A DNA stretch of 40,467 nucleotides from Gammaproteobacteria bacterium (GTDB lineage Bacteria; Pseudomonadota; Gammaproteobacteria; Arenicellales; JAJDZL01): assembly GCA_022823405.1 (NCBI GenBank), contig JAJDXD010000149.1:1-40467 (forward strand), given 5' to 3'. Below, piece after piece: positions 9,666 through 18,394 of the stretch (the stretch's first letter is position 1; each line of letters opens with the position of its first letter). Made by a program: the position numbers and the translations under genes. The notes beneath the pieces are model-generated. The model was given only the letters and a program-made list of their open reading frames with translations, did no database searches and had not been told where the DNA came from.

Positions 9666-12245
9666 TCAGGCACTATTCGCTTTGCGAATGGCGGTTGAAT
9701 TTTTTCTGGACGCTGTACGCTTCTTTGGCTTGCTTTTTCTTTTCTTCTCAAGCAACTCCATGCAGGTTTCGAGTCTTAACTCGGAAGCAACCAGGGAAGG
9801 TGGCACACTGGCATTGATTTTACCGTCTGTCACGTAGGGTCCGTATCGTCCATCCAGAACTTGAACTTTCGAGTTTTCAAATGATTTTATTGTGGTGCGC
9901 TGCCCCCTTCTCGAACCGGCTCTTGATTTAGAGGCGTTAATAACGTCGATCGCGCGTTCAAGAGTGACTGTTGTAGGATCATCAGTTTTTCCTAGGCTCA
10001 CGTTGAATTTGCTCCCATCTGCGCGAATTACCGACAGATAAGGACCAAATCGACCACGATTGGCGAGAACTTCTTTATACTCATCAGATTTCCCCAAACT
10101 GCGAGGCAATTTTGGCAAAAGAAGAATTGATTCAATGTCTTCAATGGTTGTGGCAAAAGGGTCAATATCGCTGTCCAAATTAAATGTTTCGACTTTCCCC
10201 GCATCATCAGTACATGTGAAATAAGGCCCGTAGCGACCGGACTTAATTTCAACGACTCTTCCATCTCGCGTTCTCTCATTCAAAATGCGAGGTAGCACTG
10301 GACCTCTGAACTGTTCAACAGCATCTTCATATGAAACTGAACCCGGATCTGTTCCTTTTGGTAGTGGTCGAAAGACTGGCTTCTCCGCATCGGTTCTGCG
10401 ACCTAACTGAAGGAAGGATCCTCCGTTTCTTACCTTGACGAGAAGTTCGCGTTTGGTGTCTGGTTCTTCACCTAGACTGATTTCAAAGACAGGAGCCTTG
10501 AGTTTCGTTTCGAGTTGGGCTGAAAAGTCCTTCCAAAATTCGCCAAGCACAGACAACCGATTCAGTTCACCTCGCGCTATTTCGTCCAGTTTGTCTTCTA
10601 CTGTTCCGGTAAATCCGTAATCAACATATCTTGAAAAGTGCTGATTCAGATAATCTACGACTATGCAACCGAGGCTTTCAGCGTAGAAACTCTGTTGTTC
10701 GACAGTGACGTAATTGCGACTTTGCAGTTTCGTGATGATTGTTGGCCACGTTGACGGTCTGCCGATACCGAATTCTTCCAGTTGTCTTATGAGGCTGCCA
10801 GTGGTATAGCGCGGTGGCGGTTTTGTGAAGTGTTGTTCAGGCTTTATTTGTTTAACCGGGACTAATTCACCTTCTTCAAGGTGCGGTAATGTGCGATTGC
10901 TTTCGGAATTATGGTTCTGATTTACTGAATCTCTCGAGACTACCTGCCAACCAGCATATTTGAGAGTGGAGCCGGTTGAGTGAAATCGATGATCCGCCAC
11001 TACCAAATCGACCGACACCTGATTAAAAATGGCATCCTTCATTTGTGATGCGACAGTGCGTTTCCAAATGAGTTCATAGATGGCTAACTGCTCTCGGTTC
11101 AAAGACGACCTGACTTTATCTGGAGTGAGATTAACATCTGTTGGTCGGATTGCTTCGTGTGCCTCCTGTGCCGTTTTTGAGGTGGTTTTATAAATACGAG
11201 CCGATTTTGGAATGTGCTGACTACCGTAAGTTTTACTGACAAACTCACGAATCTGTCCTGTTGCCAGAGTAGACAAAGTTAGCGAATCAGTACGGGTATA
11301 GGTTATCAATCCCGTTTGTACCCCATTAATTTCGAGGCCTTCATAGAGTTTTTGTGCAATTTGAGTCACCTCGACCGCACTTCTCTTCAATATTTGTGTA
11401 GCACTCTGTACAAATGTGGAGGTTTTAAATGGTGGTGGTGGTCTTTTCTTCAGGTCTTTTCGATTAATCGTCGCAACTGTGAGTTTTCGCTCTGATCGCT
11501 CCAACTCCTTTTCGATCGATGCAACAGCTGAATTTGCTGCTTCTTGACTGGTAATTTCTTGCTTCGCAAGCTTTTTGCCGCTCAAGTAAGTCAGTTGGGC
11601 AACAAAAGAGTTCGAATCATCAAAATTGTTTTTGGACAGTCCAGCCCCAATCGTCCAGAATTCGACGGGTGTGAACTGATTAATTTCTCGCTGTCTTTCA
11701 ACAATTAATCGCAGTGCAGGACTCTGTACCCGGCCAGCGGAGATATGGGGAGTGCGAAGTTTTCGAATGAGAAGTGGTGACAGATTAAATCCGACTAATT
11801 GGTCAAGCGCATCTCGGGACTGCTGTGCTTCAACCAAATTTTTCGAAATTTCGCTTGGATTCGAAAGAGAATCCAGTACTGCCTTACGGGTAACTTCGTA
11901 AAAGACAATGCGGTGTACTTCTTTGCCATTTAAAATGCCGCGCTTATTGAGGTAGTCTCTTACGTGCGCTGAAATAGCCTCACCTTCGCGGTCAGGGTCA
12001 GTTGCCAGGTACAATCGATCGGCTGATTGCATGGCTTTCTCAATCTGTTTGACTGCGCTGCGTTTGGAGTCAATCAGTTGATATTCATGCTTGAAGTCAT
12101 TTTTAACGTCTACTTTGTGTGACTCATATATGTGTCCACCTGTGGCTAATATTCTGTATTCGCCTTCCAATTTGGAGCCGTTATTCAGATATTTGCCAAT
12201 TGTTTTCGATTTCGCTGGTGATTCAACGACGACGAGATTAAACAT
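9666..12245 (-). CDS. topA: DNA topoisomerase I (type IA) with Toprim C-terminal repeats
   Basis: Relaxes negative supercoils through a transient 5'-phosphotyrosine break. The Toprim domain has Glu9 in VVVESPAK and the acidic triad Asp83/Asp85/Glu87 in ATDPDREGE. The catalytic Tyr316 is in GLITYTRTDS, and ISAGRVQSPALR is the conserved hinge segment. The 859-residue length is normal. The C-terminal 220 residues carry repeated 'GRYGPY/GRFGPY' units (Toprim C-terminal repeat domains) and a Lys/Arg-rich tail. The four-cysteine zinc ribbons typical of the E. coli enzyme are absent. It is divergent from def, across a 198-nt spacer that must carry both promoters. Gene order topA/def-fmt-rsmB is typical, but dprA and lysM-domain genes are missing between them. 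Confidence 0.97.
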   Translation of the reverse strand: MFNLVVVESPAKSKTIGKYLNNGSKLEGEYRILATGGHIYESHKVDVKNDFKHEYQLIDSKRSAVKQIEKAMQSADRLYLATDPDREGEAISAHVRDYLNKRGILNGKEVHRIVFYEVTRKAVLDSLSNPSEISKNLVEAQQSRDALDQLVGFNLSPLLIRKLRTPHISAGRVQSPALRLIVERQREINQFTPVEFWTIGAGLSKNNFDDSNSFVAQLTYLSGKKLAKQEITSQEAANSAVASIEKELERSERKLTVATINRKDLKKRPPPPFKTSTFVQSATQILKRSAVEVTQIAQKLYEGLEINGVQTGLITYTRTDSLTLSTLATGQIREFVSKTYGSQHIPKSARIYKTTSKTAQEAHEAIRPTDVNLTPDKVRSSLNREQLAIYELIWKRTVASQMKDAIFNQVSVDLVVADHRFHSTGSTLKYAGWQVVSRDSVNQNHNSESNRTLPHLEEGELVPVKQIKPEQHFTKPPPRYTTGSLIRQLEEFGIGRPSTWPTIITKLQSRNYVTVEQQSFYAESLGCIVVDYLNQHFSRYVDYGFTGTVEDKLDEIARGELNRLSVLGEFWKDFSAQLETKLKAPVFEISLGEEPDTKRELLVKVRNGGSFLQLGRRTDAEKPVFRPLPKGTDPGSVSYEDAVEQFRGPVLPRILNERTRDGRVVEIKSGRYGPYFTCTDDAGKVETFNLDSDIDPFATTIEDIESILLLPKLPRSLGKSDEYKEVLANRGRFGPYLSVIRADGSKFNVSLGKTDDPTTVTLERAIDVINASKSRAGSRRGQRTTIKSFENSKVQVLDGRYGPYVTDGKINASVPPSLVASELRLETCMELLEKKRKSKPKKRTASRKNSTAIRKANSA

Positions 12246-12443
12246 TGAGAGCAGTTGCTAAAATATGATCGAAGAAAAGTGGGTGGATAGCTTTGCTTTT
12301 TATATATTAATTCTTGAGAGTTTTCGTAACACTACAAATTTGGTATCCGACCTAGAACTAATCAATGAGAAATCTTGATTAACCTTCCGACTATAGTTCA
12401 AAACCGTCTGGAGTGAGTCGGTCCGGAGAATGACTGCATTCCA

Positions 12444-12971
12444 ATGGCTATATTAAACATTCTTGTTTATCCCGACCCTAAATTGCGTCGCGTAGCTGAA
12501 CCGGTCGCTGATTTTAATTTAGAAATTCGGGACATCGTTAATGACATGGCTGAAACCATGTATGCGGCACCTGGTATAGGGCTGGCTTCTATCCAAGTAG
12601 GGATACCACACAGTATCATTGTTATCGACGTATCCGATGATCACAATGATTTGAAAGTTCTCATTAATCCCCAAGTCATTGATTCGGATGGTGAACAGAT
12701 CGTTGAAGAAGGTTGTTTGTCGTTTCCTGGATATTTCGCGGAAGTCAAACGGGCGGAATGGATACGCTTTCGAGCCCAAGACGTGCAGGGAGAACCGTAT
12801 GAAACAGAAGCTGAAGGCTTGTTTGCAGTATGCGTTCAACATGAAATTGATCATTTGAGCGGCAAACTGTTTACAGACTACCTGTCCCGATTAAAACGCC
12901 AGCGAGTTACCAAACAATTTCAAAAGGCAGCCCGGCAACGCCAACGCGACATGGCCCGTAGAGTCGGTTAA
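12444..12971 (+). CDS. def: Peptide deformylase
   Basis: Removes the formyl group from the initiator methionine of nascent proteins, using a metal (Fe or Zn). All three family motifs are present: GIGLASIQVG (44-53; the usual form is GIGLAATQVG), EGCLSFP (89-95, metal ligand Cys91) and HEIDH (133-137, two metal-ligand histidines and the catalytic Glu). The 175-residue length is normal. It is the first gene of the def-fmt-rsmB group. The ribosome binding site is weak (GGAG lies about 16 nt upstream), but the N-terminus MAILNILVYPDPKLR fits the family exactly. Confidence 0.97.
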   Translation: MAILNILVYPDPKLRRVAEPVADFNLEIRDIVNDMAETMYAAPGIGLASIQVGIPHSIIVIDVSDDHNDLKVLINPQVIDSDGEQIVEEGCLSFPGYFAEVKRAEWIRFRAQDVQGEPYETEAEGLFAVCVQHEIDHLSGKLFTDYLSRLKRQRVTKQFQKAARQRQRDMARRVG

Positions 12972-13032
12972 GATTCGCTTCAACATTGGAGCATGAATTG
13001 CATGACGTCTGTCAGTGTTGTAGTTTGAAGTC

Positions 13033-13986
13033 ATGAACAATCTGCGAGCCATATTCGCCGGGACACCGGAATTTGCACTACCGAGTTTGCAATGTCTAGT
13101 CGAAAGCGACGTTGAAGTCATCGCGGTGCTCACTCAGCCAGACCGACCAAAGGGTCGAGGACGAAAACTGACTGCACCACCAGTCAAGCTTTTTTGCGAA
13201 GATAAAGGGATTCGAGTTCTTCAAACCCATCGCATCACGAGAGAATTGATTGAAGAACTGCAAAAATTGTCACCGGATGTGATGGTTGTTGTTGCTTTTG
13301 GTCTTTTACTACCAGCTGAGCTTTTGCAACTGCCAAAGTATGGATGCATTAATGTACATGCGTCTCTGCTTCCCAAGTGGCGCGGTGCTGCACCGGTTGC
13401 GCGTGCAATCGAAGCAGGTGACGGTAAAACGGGAGTAACGATCATGCACATGGATGTCGGACTTGATACAGGGCCGATGCTGTCGCAGCTTGAGTGTGCA
13501 ATTCAGTCGGATGACACAACAGACACGCTACAGCAAAAGCTGGCTGTGTTGGGTGCTCAAGAATTGCTGAAAACCCTGAATACATTGCCTCAAAAACTGA
13601 AGGAGTCGTCACCACAATTGGACAGTCAGGCATCCTATGCTTCAAAACTTACAGTTGCCGAGTCATTCATCGACTGGAATTTATCGGCCGATGAAATTGT
13701 TCGCAAAGTGCGCGCCTATAACCCATGGCCAATTGCAAAAACAATCTACCAAGGAATGGGAATTCGAATTTGGGCGGCACAGGTCTTTTCATACTCAGGG
13801 ATGGCTACTCCCGGTGAAGTGATTGAATGCAGCAGCGGTGGTGTGATAGTTGGTGCTGGACACGATGCGGTGAAAATTTTGTGTTTGCAGCGCGATGGCA
13901 AAAAGAGAATGAGAGTCCAGGAATTTCTGTCAGGACTTCCGATATCGCCGGGTTCAATATTTGGGCATGGGTCGAAGGTGGACTGA
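13033..13986 (+). CDS. fmt: Methionyl-tRNA formyltransferase
   Basis: Formylates Met-tRNA(fMet) with 10-formyltetrahydrofolate for translation initiation, the reaction whose product def later reverses on proteins. The 317-residue protein has the N-terminal AGTPEFALPSL segment, the catalytic INVHASLLPKWRGAAPV region (His and nearby Asn) and the catalytic Asp in MDVGLDTGPM. A C-terminal OB-like tRNA-binding domain follows. It starts 61 nt after def and is followed 3 nt later by rsmB, so all three are probably cotranscribed. Confidence 0.97.
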   Translation: MNNLRAIFAGTPEFALPSLQCLVESDVEVIAVLTQPDRPKGRGRKLTAPPVKLFCEDKGIRVLQTHRITRELIEELQKLSPDVMVVVAFGLLLPAELLQLPKYGCINVHASLLPKWRGAAPVARAIEAGDGKTGVTIMHMDVGLDTGPMLSQLECAIQSDDTTDTLQQKLAVLGAQELLKTLNTLPQKLKESSPQLDSQASYASKLTVAESFIDWNLSADEIVRKVRAYNPWPIAKTIYQGMGIRIWAAQVFSYSGMATPGEVIECSSGGVIVGAGHDAVKILCLQRDGKKRMRVQEFLSGLPISPGSIFGHGSKVD

Positions 13987-13989
13987 TCA

Positions 13990-15294
13990 ATGTCCCAAGC
14001 GCAAAATCCCCGAACAATTGCTGCGCGGGCAATTTTTTATGTGGTATTTCGGGGTCGACAGCTGAATCGGGTTCTCAATCATGCACTGGATCAAGCGAAG
14101 TCTGAAGATCGGGGAATTGTTACAGAGCTAACCTACGGGGTCGTAAGGTGGTTCTGGCTACTTGAGCACCAATTGAACCAATTGCTTGCTCGTCCGTTAC
14201 GTCGTAAAGATCAGGATGTACTATGCCTCTTATGTGTGGGTCTTTATCAGTTGAAGTTCATGAGAATTCCGCAATATGCGTGTGTGTCTGAGACAGTTGA
14301 TGCGACTGTTGAACTTGGAAAGCCCTGGGCACGCGGTCTTGTCAATGCTGTTTTGCGACAATTCTTAAGTTGTGAGGATCAGTTTAAGTCAAACGGCTTG
14401 ACGGATGATTGTCGCTTCTCTCATCCTCGGTGGATTGTTGATCTCATTAAGCAGGAGTGGCCGGAAAGCTGGGAGGAAATCCTGCGCGCCAACAACTGTC
14501 GGCCGAAGATGACGTTGCGACTGAATATGAACAAAACCAGTGTGTCCGAGTATCTCGACATACTGAAAGAAAGTCAAATTCTTGCAAGTGTTGACCAGAC
14601 CTCTCCAGTCGCGCTTCAGCTTGCAAAGCGTATCAGTGTTGAAAATCTACCCGGATTTAGTAATGGTGTAGTATCGATACAGAGTTCAGCCTCTCAGCTT
14701 GCTGCACTGTCGATGGAATTGGCACCGGGCCAAAGGGTACTGGATGCCTGTTCTGCCCCGGGTGGGAAACTAGTTCACATGCTTGAAATAGAACCGAAAT
14801 TGGATGAAATTTTCGCAATCGATATTGATCAGGCGCGTACGACTGAGATTGTGGATAATTTGAGCAGAGTGCAAAATGATGTTCAAGTCATAACAGCTGA
14901 CGCTGCGCGTCCCGACGAATGGTGGGATGGAAAACCATTTGATCGAATTCTGGTTGATGCTCCATGCTCAGCTCTCGGAGTAGTCAGCAAGCATCCTGAT
15001 ATCAAGCATCATCGGAAGCCTGCGGACATTGACCGGGTCGTTGAACAACAGCGCTACTTGCTTGAAGGGCTGTTACCGCTCTTGAATCGAAATGGAAAAC
15101 TGCTATACACAACTTGTTCAATTCTGGCTCGTGAGAATGATGGTCAGATTGAAGCCGTTCTACGCAACCATCCAAACATTAGCATTGATCCCTTGCCTCC
15201 GTCTCTCGGGCACCAAACGCGCTTTGGTCGACAGCGGTTACAGGATGATACAGGTGGGGATGGGTTCTATTATGCGAGGTTGAAAAACCAATGA
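13990..15294 (+). CDS. rsmB: 16S rRNA m5C967 methyltransferase
   Basis: SAM-dependent methyltransferase that modifies C967 of 16S rRNA. The N-terminal NusB-like RNA-binding domain is seen in about residues 5-135 (RTIAARAIFYVV, ELTYGVVRW, CVSETVDATVELGK). The Rossmann catalytic domain has the SAM loop DACSAPGGK, the catalytic motif DAPCSALGVVSKHPDIK and the second cysteine motif TTCSI. The length of 434 residues is normal. The stop overlaps the start of the DUF4390 gene (ATGA at 15291-15294), indicating translational coupling. Confidence 0.96.
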   Translation: MSQAQNPRTIAARAIFYVVFRGRQLNRVLNHALDQAKSEDRGIVTELTYGVVRWFWLLEHQLNQLLARPLRRKDQDVLCLLCVGLYQLKFMRIPQYACVSETVDATVELGKPWARGLVNAVLRQFLSCEDQFKSNGLTDDCRFSHPRWIVDLIKQEWPESWEEILRANNCRPKMTLRLNMNKTSVSEYLDILKESQILASVDQTSPVALQLAKRISVENLPGFSNGVVSIQSSASQLAALSMELAPGQRVLDACSAPGGKLVHMLEIEPKLDEIFAIDIDQARTTEIVDNLSRVQNDVQVITADAARPDEWWDGKPFDRILVDAPCSALGVVSKHPDIKHHRKPADIDRVVEQQRYLLEGLLPLLNRNGKLLYTTCSILARENDGQIEAVLRNHPNISIDPLPPSLGHQTRFGRQRLQDDTGGDGFYYARLKNQ

Positions 15295-15881
15295 GTCGGA
15301 GAGACCGATTGACGGTGCGAAAGATTTGTATCGGTAAAATCGCCCGGTTCGTTACATTGTTTGTGCTCTGTATGACGGTGTCACCATCTTTTGGATTTTC
15401 CATTGTGTCTACTGAAGCCTTGCGTGATTCTGATTCTATGGTGACCGTCGTTGTGGATTCCAGGATCGAACTTTCGGATGACGTCGTTGAAGCGTTGAAT
15501 TCAAGTATTCCGATTACTGTTCAGACCACGATTAAGATCTATCAAGTACGAAATAATTTTTGGGATAAAAACATCTATGAATTCGTCACTCGAGATGTAA
15601 TCAGTTACAGAAGCCTGTACCGAGACTATTTGCTGAAATCCACTGATCGAAATGTGAATGGTGGTTACACCTCACTTGAGGCGATGCTGGAAGCACTGGG
15701 CAGACAACGAACATATCAAGTCGAACTAACTGAAGCCAATCTCAATAGGGATAGGTCTTACGTTGGGAGAGTAAGAATTTCGATTGATCGGTCAGCATTG
15801 CCTTCCGTCATGCGACTGCCTGTGTTTTTCAATGATGCTTGGCGTTTGAAGAGCGAACGGGTGAAATTCGACATCAAGTGA
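15291..15881 (+). CDS. DUF4390 family exported protein
   Basis: A 196-residue protein with an N-terminal signal or anchor sequence (hydrophobic residues about 17-36, ending near SFG). A beta-rich domain of the DUF4390 type follows, with characteristic runs such as LSDDVVEALNSSIPITVQTTI and a FFNDAWRLKS-type C-terminus. No biochemical function is established to my knowledge. This family regularly sits between rsmB and the NtrY/NtrX-like pair in gammaproteobacteria, which suggests an envelope role linked to that two-component system. It is coupled by overlap to rsmB upstream and to the kinase downstream (GTGA at 15878-15881). Confidence 0.85.
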   Translation: MSRRDRLTVRKICIGKIARFVTLFVLCMTVSPSFGFSIVSTEALRDSDSMVTVVVDSRIELSDDVVEALNSSIPITVQTTIKIYQVRNNFWDKNIYEFVTRDVISYRSLYRDYLLKSTDRNVNGGYTSLEAMLEALGRQRTYQVELTEANLNRDRSYVGRVRISIDRSALPSVMRLPVFFNDAWRLKSERVKFDIK

Positions 15882-18394
15882 CACAAGTTTTCGTTAAGCG
15901 CTTTTACACGGCTGCCTTAGCAGTGGCAACAGTGCTGTTTCTTTTCGTAATGGTGCAGTTGGGTGCCGTAATTTCAGATACGGCATCAGCCGATTTGCTC
16001 ATTCAGTACGATGCAGAACTGCTGGTCGCCAACCTGGTTGCGGCGATTCTATTTCTCCTGTTGATTGGTGTGTCTGCCTATCAGCTTATTCGCGAGTACA
16101 GGCAGCGCGAACCAGGCACCCAACTGGCACTACGGATTCTGCGAAATATCGCCCTCATAACATTTTTCTCGATGGCTGTAGTTTACGTTTTTTCCTTTCT
16201 CGCTTTAAGTCGTGGAATCGATAACTGGTTTGAGCTTCAGGTGGGTGAAGCGATCGAAGAAGCCAATCAATTGCGAGTCCTTGTTTTCGATTCGTTCGAG
16301 ACGAGAATAAGAAACGAGTTGAATGATGTGGTTGAGGAACTTGCGAACCTGCTTCGCCAGCAAAGTGGTGAGGGGATACCCGCAGTATTCAGTAATCGCC
16401 AAACTGATGAACCAGCCACTGGCTCAATTATTTCAATGGAACATACCATTTCGAGTGAAGAGGAGTTCAGTATCACAGTGATTGTTGGCTCACAGGCGCC
16501 TGACACTACAGATACTGAAAATGAGACCGCTGAACCTGCAACTCTAAGCGAAAGAATCTTTGAGCTGATTTTTCGAGCGAGTCAGTCTGCCGACTATGAA
16601 GAAATTACTTATTTTGAAGATCTGACTCGTGCGGAAGGAATGGTCGTCTCCAGTAGTACGAGAACTGAATCTCTGTTACCCGTTCAACCAAGCCGGCGAT
16701 TGATTGAGCAGTTTTTTCTAGATCCTGATCCCATGTCATCTTTGGAATCATCAAGTGTTCAAGAGTCTGGAGAACGTCCAGCCGGGACAGAAGAACCAGG
16801 GCGCGATCGACGGTCAGGCTGGGAACTGTACCATGGAGAAGATGGCAGTGCGCTGCTTCGCATGCTGATTCCAATTCCAATTGCAGGTCCGACGCATCAG
16901 CACTATCTACAGGTGCTAACGACTTTGCCGTCAAGTTCTCAACGGCTCGCTGAACGGATCAGCCAATTGAACGAAAGACATGAACGCCTGGAGTACCTTA
17001 GAAATCCACTGAAAATCAGCTTTGTATTGGCCCTGACTTTTGTTACGCTTTTTGTTATGTTGCTCGCTACGTTGGCAGCCATTGGATTAACCCGCCACTT
17101 GGTCGAGCCCATTCGTACGTTGCTTGAAGGTACAAAAGCGGTTGCTGAGGGTCGATACGAGAGTCTTCAGCACACAACCGTTCGGGATGATTTTTGGGTT
17201 CTGGTTAACTCGTTTAACGAAATGACAGGGCGCATTAAAGTATCGCAGGAGCAAATCAGTCAAAGTCGTTTGCTTGCCGAAGAGCACAGTGCGTATCTTG
17301 AGATTGTGCTCGAGCATCTGTCTTCGGGAGTCATGTTTTTTGATCGGGACCAGCGACTAACGAACATCAACTTAGCGACTGAGAGTATTCTAGGCATTAA
17401 CGCGGCGGATTTAATTGATGATCATTTAAGCGCTATGATCGAACGATGGGACACTTACTCTCCTCTTTTTGAATCGATTGCTAGAGGAATCGATAAAAAG
17501 GACTCTGAATGGAGTGATACCGTCAAGCTCCATTCTCGACAGGGCGATCAAATTTTGGCTTACAGTGGAACCAAGTTGCCAATTCCTGCCAGCGCATCGG
17601 CAACACACGTTGTAGTTGTCGAAGATATTACCGCCTTGGTCGAGGCTCAGCGAGGTGAAGCGTGGAAGGCAGTTGCACAGCGAATGGCGCACGAAATGTT
17701 AAATCCTCTTCAGCCGATTCAACTGGCAGTTGATCGCATTCAGTACAAAACCGACGCCACTCTAACTGACGAGCAGCGGCAATCTCTTGAACTTTCATTT
17801 GCTGCGATTGGTCGGCAATTGAATACATTGGGACGAATCGTCAAGGACTTCCAGAACTATTCCAAACCGATAAATCTGCAGATTTCTTCAGTGAATTTGA
17901 ATGAATTGATTCGTGAGGTAACCGAACTGCATGAGAAAAACGAGCAGATTGAACAAATTTCTTTGCAGCTTGATCCGAATTTACCAGAGATGTCGGGTGA
18001 TCCGGACAAACTGGTACAGGTATTTAATAATTTGATCAATAACGCTAGAGAAGCAACAGAAGATTCTAAAAAATCAGTGCTACAAATTGAGTCACAAACT
18101 ACTGTTGAAGGGAATATTGTTGTTTCAATTATTGACAATGGTCCTGGATTTGAAAGTGAAGTGCTAGGTAAAATGTTCGAGCCGTACGCAACTACAAAAA
18201 AACGAGGTATGGGCCTAGGACTTGAGATCGTCAAGCGGATTGTCGAAGCACATGATGGTACGGTATTCGCTGAAAATGTTGCCAATGGAGTTGGTGCAAA
18301 AGTTCAATTGGAGTTCCGTCTTGAGCCTCAGCGTTCTATCTCTAGGGGTGAACTTGCAGGTCACTATGACTTCGATAATGAAGAATTACAATGA
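15878..18394 (+). CDS. NtrY-like sensor histidine kinase
   Basis: Membrane sensor kinase for the response regulator encoded next. Three transmembrane helices lie near the N-terminus, then a long extracytoplasmic region of about 270 residues, a fourth helix, HAMP, PAS, dimerisation/phosphoacceptor and ATPase domains. The H-box is AHEMLNPLQPIQLAVDRI with phospho-His about residue 605; most NtrY proteins have HEIKNPLTPI, so this box is unusual. The ATP-binding motifs NNLINNAREA, DNGPGF and GMGLGLEIVKRI are intact. I chose GTG 15878 because it forms a GTGA overlap with the preceding stop. TTG 15839 would add 13 residues but overlap by 43 nt. The signal sensed is unknown; coupling to trkAH suggests envelope or redox/ion status, which is inference. 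Confidence 0.88.
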   Translation: MTQVFVKRFYTAALAVATVLFLFVMVQLGAVISDTASADLLIQYDAELLVANLVAAILFLLLIGVSAYQLIREYRQREPGTQLALRILRNIALITFFSMAVVYVFSFLALSRGIDNWFELQVGEAIEEANQLRVLVFDSFETRIRNELNDVVEELANLLRQQSGEGIPAVFSNRQTDEPATGSIISMEHTISSEEEFSITVIVGSQAPDTTDTENETAEPATLSERIFELIFRASQSADYEEITYFEDLTRAEGMVVSSSTRTESLLPVQPSRRLIEQFFLDPDPMSSLESSSVQESGERPAGTEEPGRDRRSGWELYHGEDGSALLRMLIPIPIAGPTHQHYLQVLTTLPSSSQRLAERISQLNERHERLEYLRNPLKISFVLALTFVTLFVMLLATLAAIGLTRHLVEPIRTLLEGTKAVAEGRYESLQHTTVRDDFWVLVNSFNEMTGRIKVSQEQISQSRLLAEEHSAYLEIVLEHLSSGVMFFDRDQRLTNINLATESILGINAADLIDDHLSAMIERWDTYSPLFESIARGIDKKDSEWSDTVKLHSRQGDQILAYSGTKLPIPASASATHVVVVEDITALVEAQRGEAWKAVAQRMAHEMLNPLQPIQLAVDRIQYKTDATLTDEQRQSLELSFAAIGRQLNTLGRIVKDFQNYSKPINLQISSVNLNELIREVTELHEKNEQIEQISLQLDPNLPEMSGDPDKLVQVFNNLINNAREATEDSKKSVLQIESQTTVEGNIVVSIIDNGPGFESEVLGKMFEPYATTKKRGMGLGLEIVKRIVEAHDGTVFAENVANGVGAKVQLEFRLEPQRSISRGELAGHYDFDNEELQ

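Noticed and set aside
15839-15877. TTG start of the histidine kinase
   Set aside because: It overlaps the DUF4390 gene by 43 nt, while GTG 15878 gives the GTGA overlap seen as ATGA at neighbouring junctions.
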